Origin: an uncultured Clostridia bacterium
GTDB lineage: Bacteria > Bacillota_A > Clostridia > Christensenellales > Aristaeellaceae
Reading direction: 5' to 3'
Assembly: GCA_947166205.1 (NCBI GenBank)
Contig: CAMVDI010000028.1
Location: forward strand, 1-13,744
DNA: 13,744 nucleotides
In this document: positions 6,421 to 13,744 of the stretch, piece by piece
How positions within the stretch are numbered: the first letter of the stretch is position 1
Layout: the number at the start of each line of letters is the position of its first letter
Program-made: the position numbers and the translations under genes
The notes under the pieces: generated by a model
Database searches by the model: none
The model's input: the letters and a program-made list of their open reading frames with translations, nothing else
Told to the model about the DNA's origin: nothing

Positions 6421-7320
6421 TCAGAATCCGTGGCTTCCGCCGCCGCCGGAGAAGCCGCCGCCTCCCCCGCCGCCGCCGCCGCCGCCGCCGGAGAAGCCGC
6501 CTCCTCCGCCGCTGTCGCGCAGATCCGTGACAGACTGCTTTGTCATGTGGGTGACCTTGTTCGCCAACGACGCCGAAAACACCGCGGCCGCGCCGGCGGT
6601 CACCGGCAGGGCGGAGTTTGCCTTTCCGGCCTTCGGGTTTTCATACCTGCGGCTGAGATACAGATAGACCGCCAGCAGCGTCAGCACCAGCGCCAGCAGC
6701 GCGTTGCTGGCGGTTTTCATGGGCCGTGCGATCTCCTCCCCTTTCATCAGGCGCAGAATCTGGTCGAAAGCGCTTTCCGCGCAGTCGTAATACCTTCCGT
6801 CCCGCGCCAGGCGGAACACGTTGTCCGCGATCGTTTCGGCATCCGCGTTGGCCACCGTCTGGTGGATCGCCCCGTCGGAGAAGACCGTCACCTGGCGGAC
6901 CTTCATGTTGATGACAAAGAGCGCGCCGCTCTGGCCGTTTTTCAGATACTTGTGGAAGAAGGCAGCCGCGTTGTATTCGAAGTCCCCGCCCTCCGTCGTG
7001 GTCCAGAACATGGGTGTTCCGTAGGCGCAGAGGGGCAGCATCCGCTGATACAGCTGTTCCTCCTCCACGGCGGTCAGCAGATCCGCGTCGTCCTGAATCA
7101 GGGGAACGACCCCTGCCGCCCCGGCGGGCAGTGCTGTCTCCCCCGAAGCGGGCAGTGCTGTCTCCCCCGAAGCGGGCAGTGCTGTCTCCTCCGAAGCGGG
7201 CAGGGCGTTTTCCTCCGCCGCGGGCTCCTCCCGGTTCTCCGCGGCCCCGAAGGCCGCCGGGATCAGGAGAAACAGAGCGAGCAGAACCGACAGAAGCGCC
7301 GGATATTTACGGTGGATCAT
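6421..7320 (-). CDS. TPM-domain membrane protein with Gly-rich tail
   Basis: A 299-residue exported protein of the TPM (YgcG-like) family; the biochemical role of bacterial members is mostly unsettled. It has a signal peptide (MIHRKYPALL, then a hydrophobic core, cleavage near AFGA at 23-26), four octapeptide repeats of the ALPASGET type (39-70), a TPM domain (about 72-195), a transmembrane helix (about 205-223) with SRRYENPK after it, a second weakly hydrophobic stretch (about 238-253), and a Gly/Phe/Ser tail from 271 ending in GSHGF, as is common in this family. The likely topology is domain outside, tail inside. The start ATG overlaps the stop of the upstream zinc-ribbon gene as ATGA (7317-7320), which implies translational coupling; an AG-rich ribosome site (complement of about 7324-7340) lies inside that gene. 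A terminator follows. Confidence 0.88.
   Translation of the reverse strand: MIHRKYPALLSVLLALFLLIPAAFGAAENREEPAAEENALPASEETALPASGETALPASGETALPAGAAGVVPLIQDDADLLTAVEEEQLYQRMLPLCAYGTPMFWTTTEGGDFEYNAAAFFHKYLKNGQSGALFVINMKVRQVTVFSDGAIHQTVANADAETIADNVFRLARDGRYYDCAESAFDQILRLMKGEEIARPMKTASNALLALVLTLLAVYLYLSRRYENPKAGKANSALPVTAGAAAVFSASLANKVTHMTKQSVTDLRDSGGGGGFSGGGGGGGGGGGGFSGGGGSHGF
6467..6490. repeat. CCG/GCC trinucleotide tract encoding poly-glycine
   Basis: About eight CCG triplets in a row encode the longest glycine run in the tail of the TPM protein. Triplet slippage would change the tail length without shifting the frame. Confidence 0.8.
7125..7220. repeat. 24-bp tandem repeat in the TPM gene
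   Basis: Three near-identical 24-bp units (7125-7148, 7149-7172, 7173-7196; the third differs by one base) and a degenerate fourth (7197-7220) encode the ALPASGET octapeptides between the signal peptide and the TPM domain. The low divergence suggests recent expansion. Confidence 0.9.
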
Positions 7321-8945
7321 GCTTCCTCCCCCTCCTCTCCGCCGAAGAACGGTACCGGGCGGGAGGCATATTCGTTATGCTCCCGGTTCACGATGATCAG
7401 CTCCAGCATCGCGGCCAGCAGGATGGCTCCCGCGCAGGCATAGTACACCAGATCCTCCGCCTGATTCATGAGCAGGGAGACCAGCCCGGCCAGACAGGCC
7501 AGGCAGGGAATCAGCCGGAGCAGGACGGGCCCGTACTCCGGCGCCTTTATGCGGCGGATAAACTGAAAGAGCATCACCGCAGAGGACACCGCCACGATCA
7601 GCAGGGCGGAGCCATGCTGCCCGAAGGACGGCATCCGGAGCCGGAAGCCGCTTCGGACCTCGGCGATGAGAAGAATGAGCACGATGGAGCCCACCAAAGA
7701 AAGCAGGGAAGACAGCTTTCCGACCTGCTTCTTCTCTTCCGTGTCGGTCAGCTTTCCGCTCTTCTTCTGCAGCGTGGACTGGACCGGTCCGACGTAGGCC
7801 CGGCCGTCCGCCGAAAAGTCCGGCTCGTAGGCCCGGGTCCTCCGGGAATGGAGACGCTTCTGGAATCCGCCGAACAGGTTCTGGATGATCAGGGCGATCA
7901 GCGCGCACAGGGCCAGCAGCAGATCCGGCTTCAGCGTCTGGAACCTCTGCAGAAACAGGAACAGCCCCGCCGCAAGCCCCGCCGTCACGCCCATAACCTT
8001 CCCGTTGCTGACCGGGACATCGCAGACCACGCTGCCGTCCCGCCCGTTCACGGCGGTATAGACCACCCGCTGCCCCTGGCGGTGGGCCAGGAGCCAGACC
8101 GGCATCATCACCAGCTCCTCCCGGTACCTGGCGTCGGGCAGACCGAAGTTTTCGGAGAGGTGCCGGCCCATCAGGGATACGGAAACCATGCCGGTATCTT
8201 CCTTTACCTTCTCCATGAACAGCTTTACGGCGGCGGCGGCCGCCTCGCTCTCGTAGGTTTCCGGGGGCACATCCGCCCCCTGGGCGTAAAAGCCGCTCAG
8301 GTACGCCGGATGGAAGGGCTCCGCCTGGCGCGTCGTATGCTTCAGCTGGGCCGAGGTCTCATCCTCGAAGGCCGTGGAGGCGTCGTACAGGATACCGTAC
8401 TGCCGGATATGCGCGTCCATGCTCAGGTCATAGGTTTCGTCATACCGTTTCCCCCCCTCGGTATAGCTCCTGTACCCCTCCAGAAAGGCGGGGCCGTCTG
8501 CCTCCACCGAGTAGGACCAGAAGGGCACGTAGACGGGGCGGAAGTGGGAACAGGTTTCCGCCTTCTTCAGCGCCGGGGGCGCCAGCAGGTAGGTCTTCAG
8601 GTGCCTCCGGTAGGCCGCCTCGCATGCTTCCCGGGTTATGTAAAAAGGCACGATCCGGGCAGGCCGCCGGGTCCGGCCCATCTTTCCTGTCAGAACCACG
8701 TCGCTGCCGCAGAAGCTGCAGAAGCTGGTGATCTCCTGATCCGTGGAGTAGACCATGGCGCCGCACTGGGGGCAGTGGTACTCCGTCACCTCCAGGGTCT
8801 CCTCCGGCTGATCCTTCGGCAGATCCCCGATCGCGGTCAGCGACCCGCACCGGTCGCAGATCATTTTCTTCGACGCGATATCATACCGCAGCCCGCCGCC
8901 GCAGGACGGGCAGCCGTAGCGTCTTGCAGATCCGGTTTCCGACAT
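7317..8945 (-). CDS. Zinc-ribbon polytopic membrane protein (TFIIB-type zinc-ribbon family)
   Basis: A 542-residue protein with two zinc ribbons at the N-terminus (C12/C15 with C30/C33; C58/C61 with C76/C79). Then come a soluble core with the family-like strings RPARIVPFYITRE (94-106) and RPVYVPFWSY (136-145), a segment PVWLLAHRQG...YTAVNGRDGSVVCDVPV (282-312), and about six hydrophobic helices (about 316-333, 341-358, 411-429, 446-463, 473-493, 499-519). Similar proteins are frequent in Clostridia, are sometimes mislabelled as PriA- or helicase-like because of the zinc ribbon, and have no known function. The ATG at 8943-8945 was chosen because AAGGGGAGA (8951-8959) sits five bases before it; a longer frame adds only MRRRRRPAEGERH. 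The stop overlaps the TPM gene start by ATGA. No promoter is seen in the 95-base gap after glgA, so it may be read from the glgA promoter. Confidence 0.85.
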   Translation of the reverse strand: MSETGSARRYGCPSCGGGLRYDIASKKMICDRCGSLTAIGDLPKDQPEETLEVTEYHCPQCGAMVYSTDQEITSFCSFCGSDVVLTGKMGRTRRPARIVPFYITREACEAAYRRHLKTYLLAPPALKKAETCSHFRPVYVPFWSYSVEADGPAFLEGYRSYTEGGKRYDETYDLSMDAHIRQYGILYDASTAFEDETSAQLKHTTRQAEPFHPAYLSGFYAQGADVPPETYESEAAAAAVKLFMEKVKEDTGMVSVSLMGRHLSENFGLPDARYREELVMMPVWLLAHRQGQRVVYTAVNGRDGSVVCDVPVSNGKVMGVTAGLAAGLFLFLQRFQTLKPDLLLALCALIALIIQNLFGGFQKRLHSRRTRAYEPDFSADGRAYVGPVQSTLQKKSGKLTDTEEKKQVGKLSSLLSLVGSIVLILLIAEVRSGFRLRMPSFGQHGSALLIVAVSSAVMLFQFIRRIKAPEYGPVLLRLIPCLACLAGLVSLLMNQAEDLVYYACAGAILLAAMLELIIVNREHNEYASRPVPFFGGEEGEEA

Positions 8946-9001
8946 ATGTCTCTCCCCTTCCGCGGGCCGTCTCCGGCGCCGCACCGGAACCTCCGGAAAT
9001 A

Positions 9002-9024
9002 CGCCCGCGCTTTCCGCGCGGGCG
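9002..9024 (-). terminator. Possible weak terminator or processing hairpin after glgA
   Basis: A perfect 9-bp GC stem (9002-9010 with 9016-9024, five-base loop) lies 17 bases after the glgA stop. On the minus strand it is followed only by TATTTCC, a poor T-run, so it probably allows read-through into the zinc-ribbon gene. Confidence 0.5.
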
Positions 9025-9040
9025 GTTCATCGGCGGTTCC

Positions 9041-10510
9041 CTATTTCCGGCTCAGCTCCTCGTATAGATCCAGATACTTCCGGGCGGAGCCGTCCCAGGA
9101 CACGTCCTTTTCCATATTCCGGCAGACGATCCCGTCCCAGGCGGGGCGGTTCGACGTATAGACCGTCCGGGCCCGGACCACCGCGTCCAGCAGCAGGTCC
9201 GCCCGGTATTCCCGGAAGGTGAACCCGTTGCCCGCGGAGCCGTCCGGCGCGTAGGGGGCCACCGTGTCCTTCAGGCCGCCGGTCTCCCGCACGATGGGCA
9301 CCGTGCCGTACCGCATGGCGATCAGCTGGGTGAGCCCGCAGGGCTCGAACAGGCTGGGCACCAGCAGCGCGTCGGCGCCGCCGTAGATCAGGTGGGCCAG
9401 GCCCTCGTCATACATGATGCAGGAGCAGACCTGCCCCCGGTGCACGTTCTCGTAGTACCGGAAGGCGCCTTCGTAGCGGGGGTCGCCGGTTCCGAGCACC
9501 ACGAACTGGGTGTTGTCGTCCAGCATGTCCTCGAAAACAGCGTTCACCAGGTCCAGGCCCTTCTGATCCGTCAGCCGGGAAACCAGCCCCAGCACGAACT
9601 TGCCCGCGTCCTCCTGCAGGCCCAGCCGGCGCTGCAGCTCCAGCTTGTTGAGCCACTTCTGCTGCAGCACGTTCTCCCGCCCGTATCGGACGGGCAGCAG
9701 GGCGTCCTCCGCGCTGTTCCACTGCTCCACGTCGATCCCGTTGACGATGCCCCGGGTCTTGGCCTGATGATAGGCCAGATGGGCGTTGAGCCCCTCGCCG
9801 TAGAAGCTAGTCCGGATCTCCTTGGCATAGGTCTCGCTGACCGTGGTGATCCGGTCCGCGAAGGCCAGGCCGCCCTTGAACATGTTGGCTTCGCAGTCAT
9901 TGACCTTGAAGACCGGATAGTTGAACAGTTCGTCCGGCAGGCCGGTCCAGAACTTCAGATGATCGATGGAGCAGATGCCCTGGAACCGCAGGTTATGGAT
10001 CGTCAGCACGGTGGAAGCCGCCGCCACCGGCGTTTCGGCGAAACGGGTCCGCAGATAGACCGGCGTCAGCGCCGCCTGCCAGTCGTGGCAGTGAATCACG
10101 TCCGGCACCCACTCCAGATAGTTCATCACCGCCAGCACCGCCTTGGAGAAATAGCAGTACTTCGGGATGTCCTCCCACAGGCCGGTATAGGGATTTCCCC
10201 AGTCGAAGAACTCCCGGTTGTCGATAAAGTCGTAGATCACGCCGTTCAGGGTCATCTCCATGATGCCTACGAAGAAGGTCCGCCCGTCCTGGGTCAGGTC
10301 CATCATGAAGGAGCCCTTCCAGGTCAGCTGATCCTTGTACTTCTGGGGCATGCAGGCGTACAGCGGCAGCATGACCCGCACCTCAACCCCCTCCCGGACC
10401 AGCGCCCGGGGCAGGGCGTACATCACGTCCCCCAGGCCGCCCGTCTTCACAAAAGGATAACATTCCGAGCCGACAAAGGCTGCCCTGAGCTGTTTTTTCG
10501 TCTCCGACAT
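9041..10510 (-). CDS. glgA: Glycogen synthase (ADP-glucose alpha-1,4-glucosyltransferase)
   Basis: GlgA extends alpha-1,4-glucan chains from ADP-glucose in the cytoplasm, making storage polysaccharide. The 489-residue product has the family length and a GT5, GT-B layout: KTGGLGDV (22-29, glucosyl-donor binding), HDWQ (142-145), IHNL (171-174), VNGID (257-261), SRLTDQKG (311-318, with the phosphate-contacting Arg and Lys) and PSLFEPCGLTQL (385-396, with the conserved Glu389). The start ATG (complement of 10508-10510) has TAAGGAGG eight bases upstream. The frame stays open about 80 codons further, but that stretch is leader and promoter. It is transcribed from a clear promoter at 10644-10672 behind a structured leader of about 125 bases. 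No other glg gene (glgB, glgC, glgP) is in the window, so it stands apart from its pathway here. Confidence 0.98.
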   Translation of the reverse strand: MSETKKQLRAAFVGSECYPFVKTGGLGDVMYALPRALVREGVEVRVMLPLYACMPQKYKDQLTWKGSFMMDLTQDGRTFFVGIMEMTLNGVIYDFIDNREFFDWGNPYTGLWEDIPKYCYFSKAVLAVMNYLEWVPDVIHCHDWQAALTPVYLRTRFAETPVAAASTVLTIHNLRFQGICSIDHLKFWTGLPDELFNYPVFKVNDCEANMFKGGLAFADRITTVSETYAKEIRTSFYGEGLNAHLAYHQAKTRGIVNGIDVEQWNSAEDALLPVRYGRENVLQQKWLNKLELQRRLGLQEDAGKFVLGLVSRLTDQKGLDLVNAVFEDMLDDNTQFVVLGTGDPRYEGAFRYYENVHRGQVCSCIMYDEGLAHLIYGGADALLVPSLFEPCGLTQLIAMRYGTVPIVRETGGLKDTVAPYAPDGSAGNGFTFREYRADLLLDAVVRARTVYTSNRPAWDGIVCRNMEKDVSWDGSARKYLDLYEELSRK

Positions 10511-10518
10511 CTGTCCAT

Positions 10519-10525
10519 CCTCCTT
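10519..10525 (-). promoter_or_regulatory. Ribosome binding site that fixes the glgA start
   Basis: AAGGAGG on the minus strand, eight bases before the ATG. It decides the start over longer open-frame options. Confidence 0.9.
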
Positions 10526-10540
10526 ACATATAAGCGCCCG

Positions 10541-10594
10541 CAGGCGGCCGGGAATCCCGGCTTCCGGCCTCGCCCCCCGGGGGCGGGCCGCCTG
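10541..10594 (-). other. Structured 5' leader of glgA
   Basis: On the minus strand a perfect 9-bp outer stem (10586-10594 with 10541-10549) encloses two small hairpins: five GC pairs at 10571-10575/10581-10585, and a hairpin around CCGGGAATCCCGG (10548-10560, competing with the inner end of the outer stem). This looks like a three-way junction located about 15 bases before the ribosome binding site. I do not recognise a known riboswitch consensus. In very GC-rich DNA some such pairing arises by chance. Confidence 0.5.
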
Positions 10595-10643
10595 TCCGCG
10601 CGGTTTTTCGCCCCGGCCCGGGCCGGCGGCTTCATCTGGATTC

Positions 10644-10672
10644 ATTCTATCATGAAAGCCCCGGGATTTCAA
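10644..10672 (-). promoter_or_regulatory. Sigma-A promoter for glgA
   Basis: On the minus strand TTGAAA (10667-10672), a 17-base spacer and TAGAAT (10644-10649). It lies in a lower-GC patch and predicts a leader of about 125 bases. Confidence 0.82.
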
Positions 10673-10696
10673 TGCCGGCGGAGACGCATACAGGAT

Positions 10697-10726
10697 GAAT
10701 ATATGCGGAAATATGCGCATATATTC
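10697..10726. promoter_or_regulatory. Perfect 11-bp inverted repeat between divergent promoters, candidate operator
   Basis: GAATATATGCG (10697-10707) and its exact complement CGCATATATTC (10716-10726) are separated by eight bases. It lies between the glgA and argC promoters, 23 bases upstream of the argC -35 box. The AT-rich TGAAT/ATTC ends resemble ArgR (ARG box) half-sites, and the neighbouring gene is argC, so ArgR is the first candidate. The match to an ARG box is partial. Confidence 0.6.
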
Positions 10727-10749
10727 GCTGGAGAATCCGCCGGATCCTA

Positions 10750-10778
10750 TTGACATTCAACAGAGCTTGGTGTATATT
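10750..10778 (+). promoter_or_regulatory. Sigma-A promoter for the arg operon
   Basis: A perfect TTGACA (10750-10755), a 17-base spacer and TATATT (10773-10778). The RNA would start near 10785, giving a leader of about 70 bases before argC. Confidence 0.88.
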
Positions 10779-10791
10779 TCTCTGCATATTC
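10771..10791. promoter_or_regulatory. Possible second repressor site over the argC -10 box
   Basis: The stretch contains TGTATATTTC and TGCATATTC, which repeat the GCATATATTC core of the inverted repeat 45 bases upstream. It overlaps the -10 box, as expected for an ArgR repression site. The assignment is inference. Confidence 0.35.
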
Positions 10792-10854
10792 CCGCGAAGG
10801 GGCGGCCGGGCTTCCGCGCCTGCCCTTTTCGCATAAACGGCCGGAGGATTCGGG

Positions 10855-11784
10855 ATGACAAAGGTGTTTATTGACGGCAGCGCCGGGACCACGGGGCTGC
10901 GGATCCGGGAGCGGCTTTCCGCCCGGAAGGATCTGGAGCTGATGACCCTGCCGGAGGATCTGCGCAAGGATCCCGCCGCCCGGGCGGAGGCGCTTGACAG
11001 GGCGGAGATCTCCTTTCTCTGCCTGCCGGACGCGGCGGCCCGGGAGGCCGTTGCCCTGGTGAGCAGCGCAGACGTGACCCTGATTGACACTTCCACGGCC
11101 CACCGGGTCGCCCCCGGCTGGGTCTACGGCATGCCTGAGCTGCCCGGAAAGCGGGAGGAGATCCGCGGGGCGAAGCGCATCGCGAATCCCGGCTGCCACG
11201 CCAGCGGCTTCCTGGCTCTGGCCGCGCCGCTGCGGGCGGCGGGGCTGATCCGGGCGGACGCGCGGCTCAGCTGCTTCTCGCTGACGGGGTATTCCGGCGG
11301 CGGGAAAAAGATGATCGCGGAATATGAGGCCCCGGAGCTTCCGGAGCTGTACCGGGCTCCCCGGCAGTACGGGCTGGCCCAGACCCACAAGCATCTGCCG
11401 GAGATGGCGGCCCTGGCCGGGCTGGAGCATCCGCCGGTTTTCTGCCCCATCGTGGCGCCGTACTACGCGGGCATGGAGGTGACCGTGCCGCTGACCCCGG
11501 CGGAGACGGAGGCTTCCCCGGAGGAGATCCGGGAGGTGTACCGCGCCTGCTACGGAAAGGGCCTGATCCGCTTCCGGGAGGCGGCGGACGAGGCGGGCTT
11601 CCTGTCCGCCGGCGCCCTGGCCGGGCGGGACGATATGGAGATTTCCGTCCACGGGACGGAGGAGCGCCTGCTCCTGGTGGCCCGGTTCGACAATCTGGGC
11701 AAAGGCGCCTCCGGCGCGGCGATCCAGAACATGAATCTCCGGCTGGGTCTGCCCGAGGAGACGGGACTGGTGGTGCCCGCATGA
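10855..11784 (+). CDS. argC: N-acetyl-gamma-glutamyl-phosphate reductase, short (type 2) form
   Basis: ArgC reduces N-acetylglutamyl-5-phosphate to the semialdehyde with NADPH, the third step of ornithine and arginine synthesis. The product has 309 residues, clearly shorter than the roughly 340-350 of classical ArgC, and matches the type 2 subfamily. Visible are a Rossmann start KVFIDGSAGTTGLRI (3-17), DTSTAHR (78-84), GMPEL (92-96), the catalytic Cys114 in NPGCHASG (111-118), TGYSGGGKKM (144-153) and QTHKHLPEM (176-184), where a His is probably catalytic. The start ATG has GGAGGA seven bases upstream (10843-10848). It is the first gene of the operon, driven by the promoter at 10750, and overlaps the next gene by ATGA (11781-11784). 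Confidence 0.96.
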   Translation: MTKVFIDGSAGTTGLRIRERLSARKDLELMTLPEDLRKDPAARAEALDRAEISFLCLPDAAAREAVALVSSADVTLIDTSTAHRVAPGWVYGMPELPGKREEIRGAKRIANPGCHASGFLALAAPLRAAGLIRADARLSCFSLTGYSGGGKKMIAEYEAPELPELYRAPRQYGLAQTHKHLPEMAALAGLEHPPVFCPIVAPYYAGMEVTVPLTPAETEASPEEIREVYRACYGKGLIRFREAADEAGFLSAGALAGRDDMEISVHGTEERLLLVARFDNLGKGASGAAIQNMNLRLGLPEETGLVVPA

Positions 11785-12289
11785 CGGATACGGCGCGTGT
11801 TCCGCCGGCGAAGGCCGGCGAAGGCGGCGGGGAGGAAGCGGTGACGCTCTCTCCCATGACCGCGGAGGACTATGACCAGGTCCATGCCCTGTGGCTGACC
11901 ATCCGGGGCTTCGGCATCCGGGCACTGGACGATTCCCGGGAGGATGTCCGCCGCTTTCTGGAGCGGAACCCGACCACCAGCGTGGTGGCCCGGGCGGGGG
12001 ACCGGGTGGTGGGCTCCATCCTCTGCGGGTCCGACGGGCGGCAGGGCTCCCTGTACCACGTCTGCGTGGCGGAGGGCTGGCGCCGCCGGGGGATCGGCAC
12101 CCGCATGGTCGGATACTGCATGAAGGCCCTGCGCGAAATGGGGATCAACAAGGTGGCGCTGATCGCCTTCGCCCGGAACGACGGGGGCAACGCCTTCTGG
12201 CGGCAGATCGGATGGAAGCGGGGAGACGTGAACTACTACGAGTTCGTGCTGAACGAAAAGAATATCACCCGATTTATAGGAGAGGAAAC

Positions 12290-12293
<4 letters not shown>
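11781..12293 (+). CDS. GNAT-family N-acetyltransferase within the arg operon (possible N-acetylglutamate synthase)
   Basis: A 170-residue GNAT acetyltransferase transferring acetyl from acetyl-CoA to an amine. Motif A with the pyrophosphate loop RRRGIGT is at 101-107, preceded by strand LYHVCVA (91-97); motif B includes ARNDGGNAFWRQIGW (131-145). It overlaps argC (ATGA, 11781-11784) and argJ (ATGA, 12290-12293), so it is coupled to arginine synthesis. Known stand-alone short N-acetylglutamate synthases are of this size, so it may supply the first N-acetylglutamate. Direct evidence for glutamate specificity is absent, and another substrate, such as a protein N-terminus, is possible. The N-terminus is uncertain: the overlap ATG gives a low-complexity first 20 residues, whereas a GTG at 11841 (residue 21) has GGGGAGGAAG just before it and starts right at the domain. 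Confidence 0.88.
11829..11838 (+). promoter_or_regulatory. Ribosome binding site supporting an alternative GNAT start at GTG 11841
   Basis: GGGGAGGAAG lies just upstream of GTG 11841, at better spacing than anything before the ATG at 11781. With this start the protein would have 150 residues. Confidence 0.5.

Positions 12294-13744
<1,451 letters not shown>

Noticed and set aside
7014..9161. 715-codon open frame on the plus strand across the zinc-ribbon and TPM genes
   Set aside because: Composition is typical of an antisense shadow; the minus-strand genes have zinc ribbons, membrane helices, ribosome sites and an ATGA overlap.
9392..10753. 453-codon plus-strand frame across glgA
   Set aside because: Antisense shadow of an unmistakable glycogen synthase; no ribosome site or domain.
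10511..10756. N-terminal extension of glgA
   Set aside because: The extension would cover the promoter and structured leader; the KTGGLGDV motif is at the usual distance from the ATG at 10510.
10781..10854. T-box or known amino-acid riboswitch before argC
   Set aside because: The leader is only about 70 bases, lacks a T-box TGG-type core and shows no recognisable antiterminator.

Overview
The window is GC-rich DNA with the expression signals of a Gram-positive bacterium: AAGGAGG-type ribosome binding sites, near-consensus sigma-A promoters (TTGAAA-18-TATAAT, TTGACA-17-TATATT) and GC stem-plus-T-run terminators. Together with a short (type 2) ArgC, a bifunctional-type ArgJ, and a zinc-ribbon/TPM membrane pair, this suggests a high-GC member of the Clostridia (Bacillota), perhaps from gut or rumen. 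That assignment is inference. The DNA looks chromosomal: I see no transposase, integrase, phage gene, CRISPR array, tRNA or rRNA.

Layout. (1) 1-923, plus strand: 3' part of an ABC exporter half-transporter. (2) 924-1146: five imperfect hairpin repeats. (3) 1147-2526: radA, a DNA-recombination ATPase. (4) 2569-5230: a unit with its own promoter, holding a secreted fibronectin-III-like protein and a response regulator with a degenerate GGDEF and an intact EAL domain (predicted c-di-GMP phosphodiesterase). It ends at a strong terminator. (5) 5259-5314: eight heptamer repeats that supply the stop codon of the next, convergent gene. (6) 5312-6286, minus: a small zinc-ribbon membrane protein with a duplicated acidic tail. 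(7) 6373-10672, minus: glgA (glycogen synthase), then a large zinc-ribbon/six-TM membrane protein, then a TPM-domain protein translationally coupled to it by ATGA and closed by a terminator. (8) 10511-10854: a divergent control region with one clear promoter per direction, a long structured glgA leader, and an 11-bp perfect inverted repeat that may be an ArgR site. (9) 10855-13744, plus: argC, a GNAT acetyltransferase, argJ and the start of argB.

How the genes work together. ArgJ makes N-acetylglutamate by transferring acetyl from N-acetylornithine, ArgB phosphorylates it and ArgC reduces the acyl phosphate, which is the cyclic acetylated route to ornithine and arginine. The GNAT gene overlaps both neighbours by ATGA, so it is a candidate for the acetyl-CoA-dependent priming step. 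GlgA makes storage glucan from ADP-glucose. The zinc-ribbon and TPM proteins are probably an envelope or membrane quality-control module of unknown function.

No wholly new system is certain. The best leads are the hairpin array before radA, the secreted-protein plus c-di-GMP-phosphodiesterase pair, the GNAT inside the arg operon, and the zinc-ribbon/TPM pair with repeat-rich tails.
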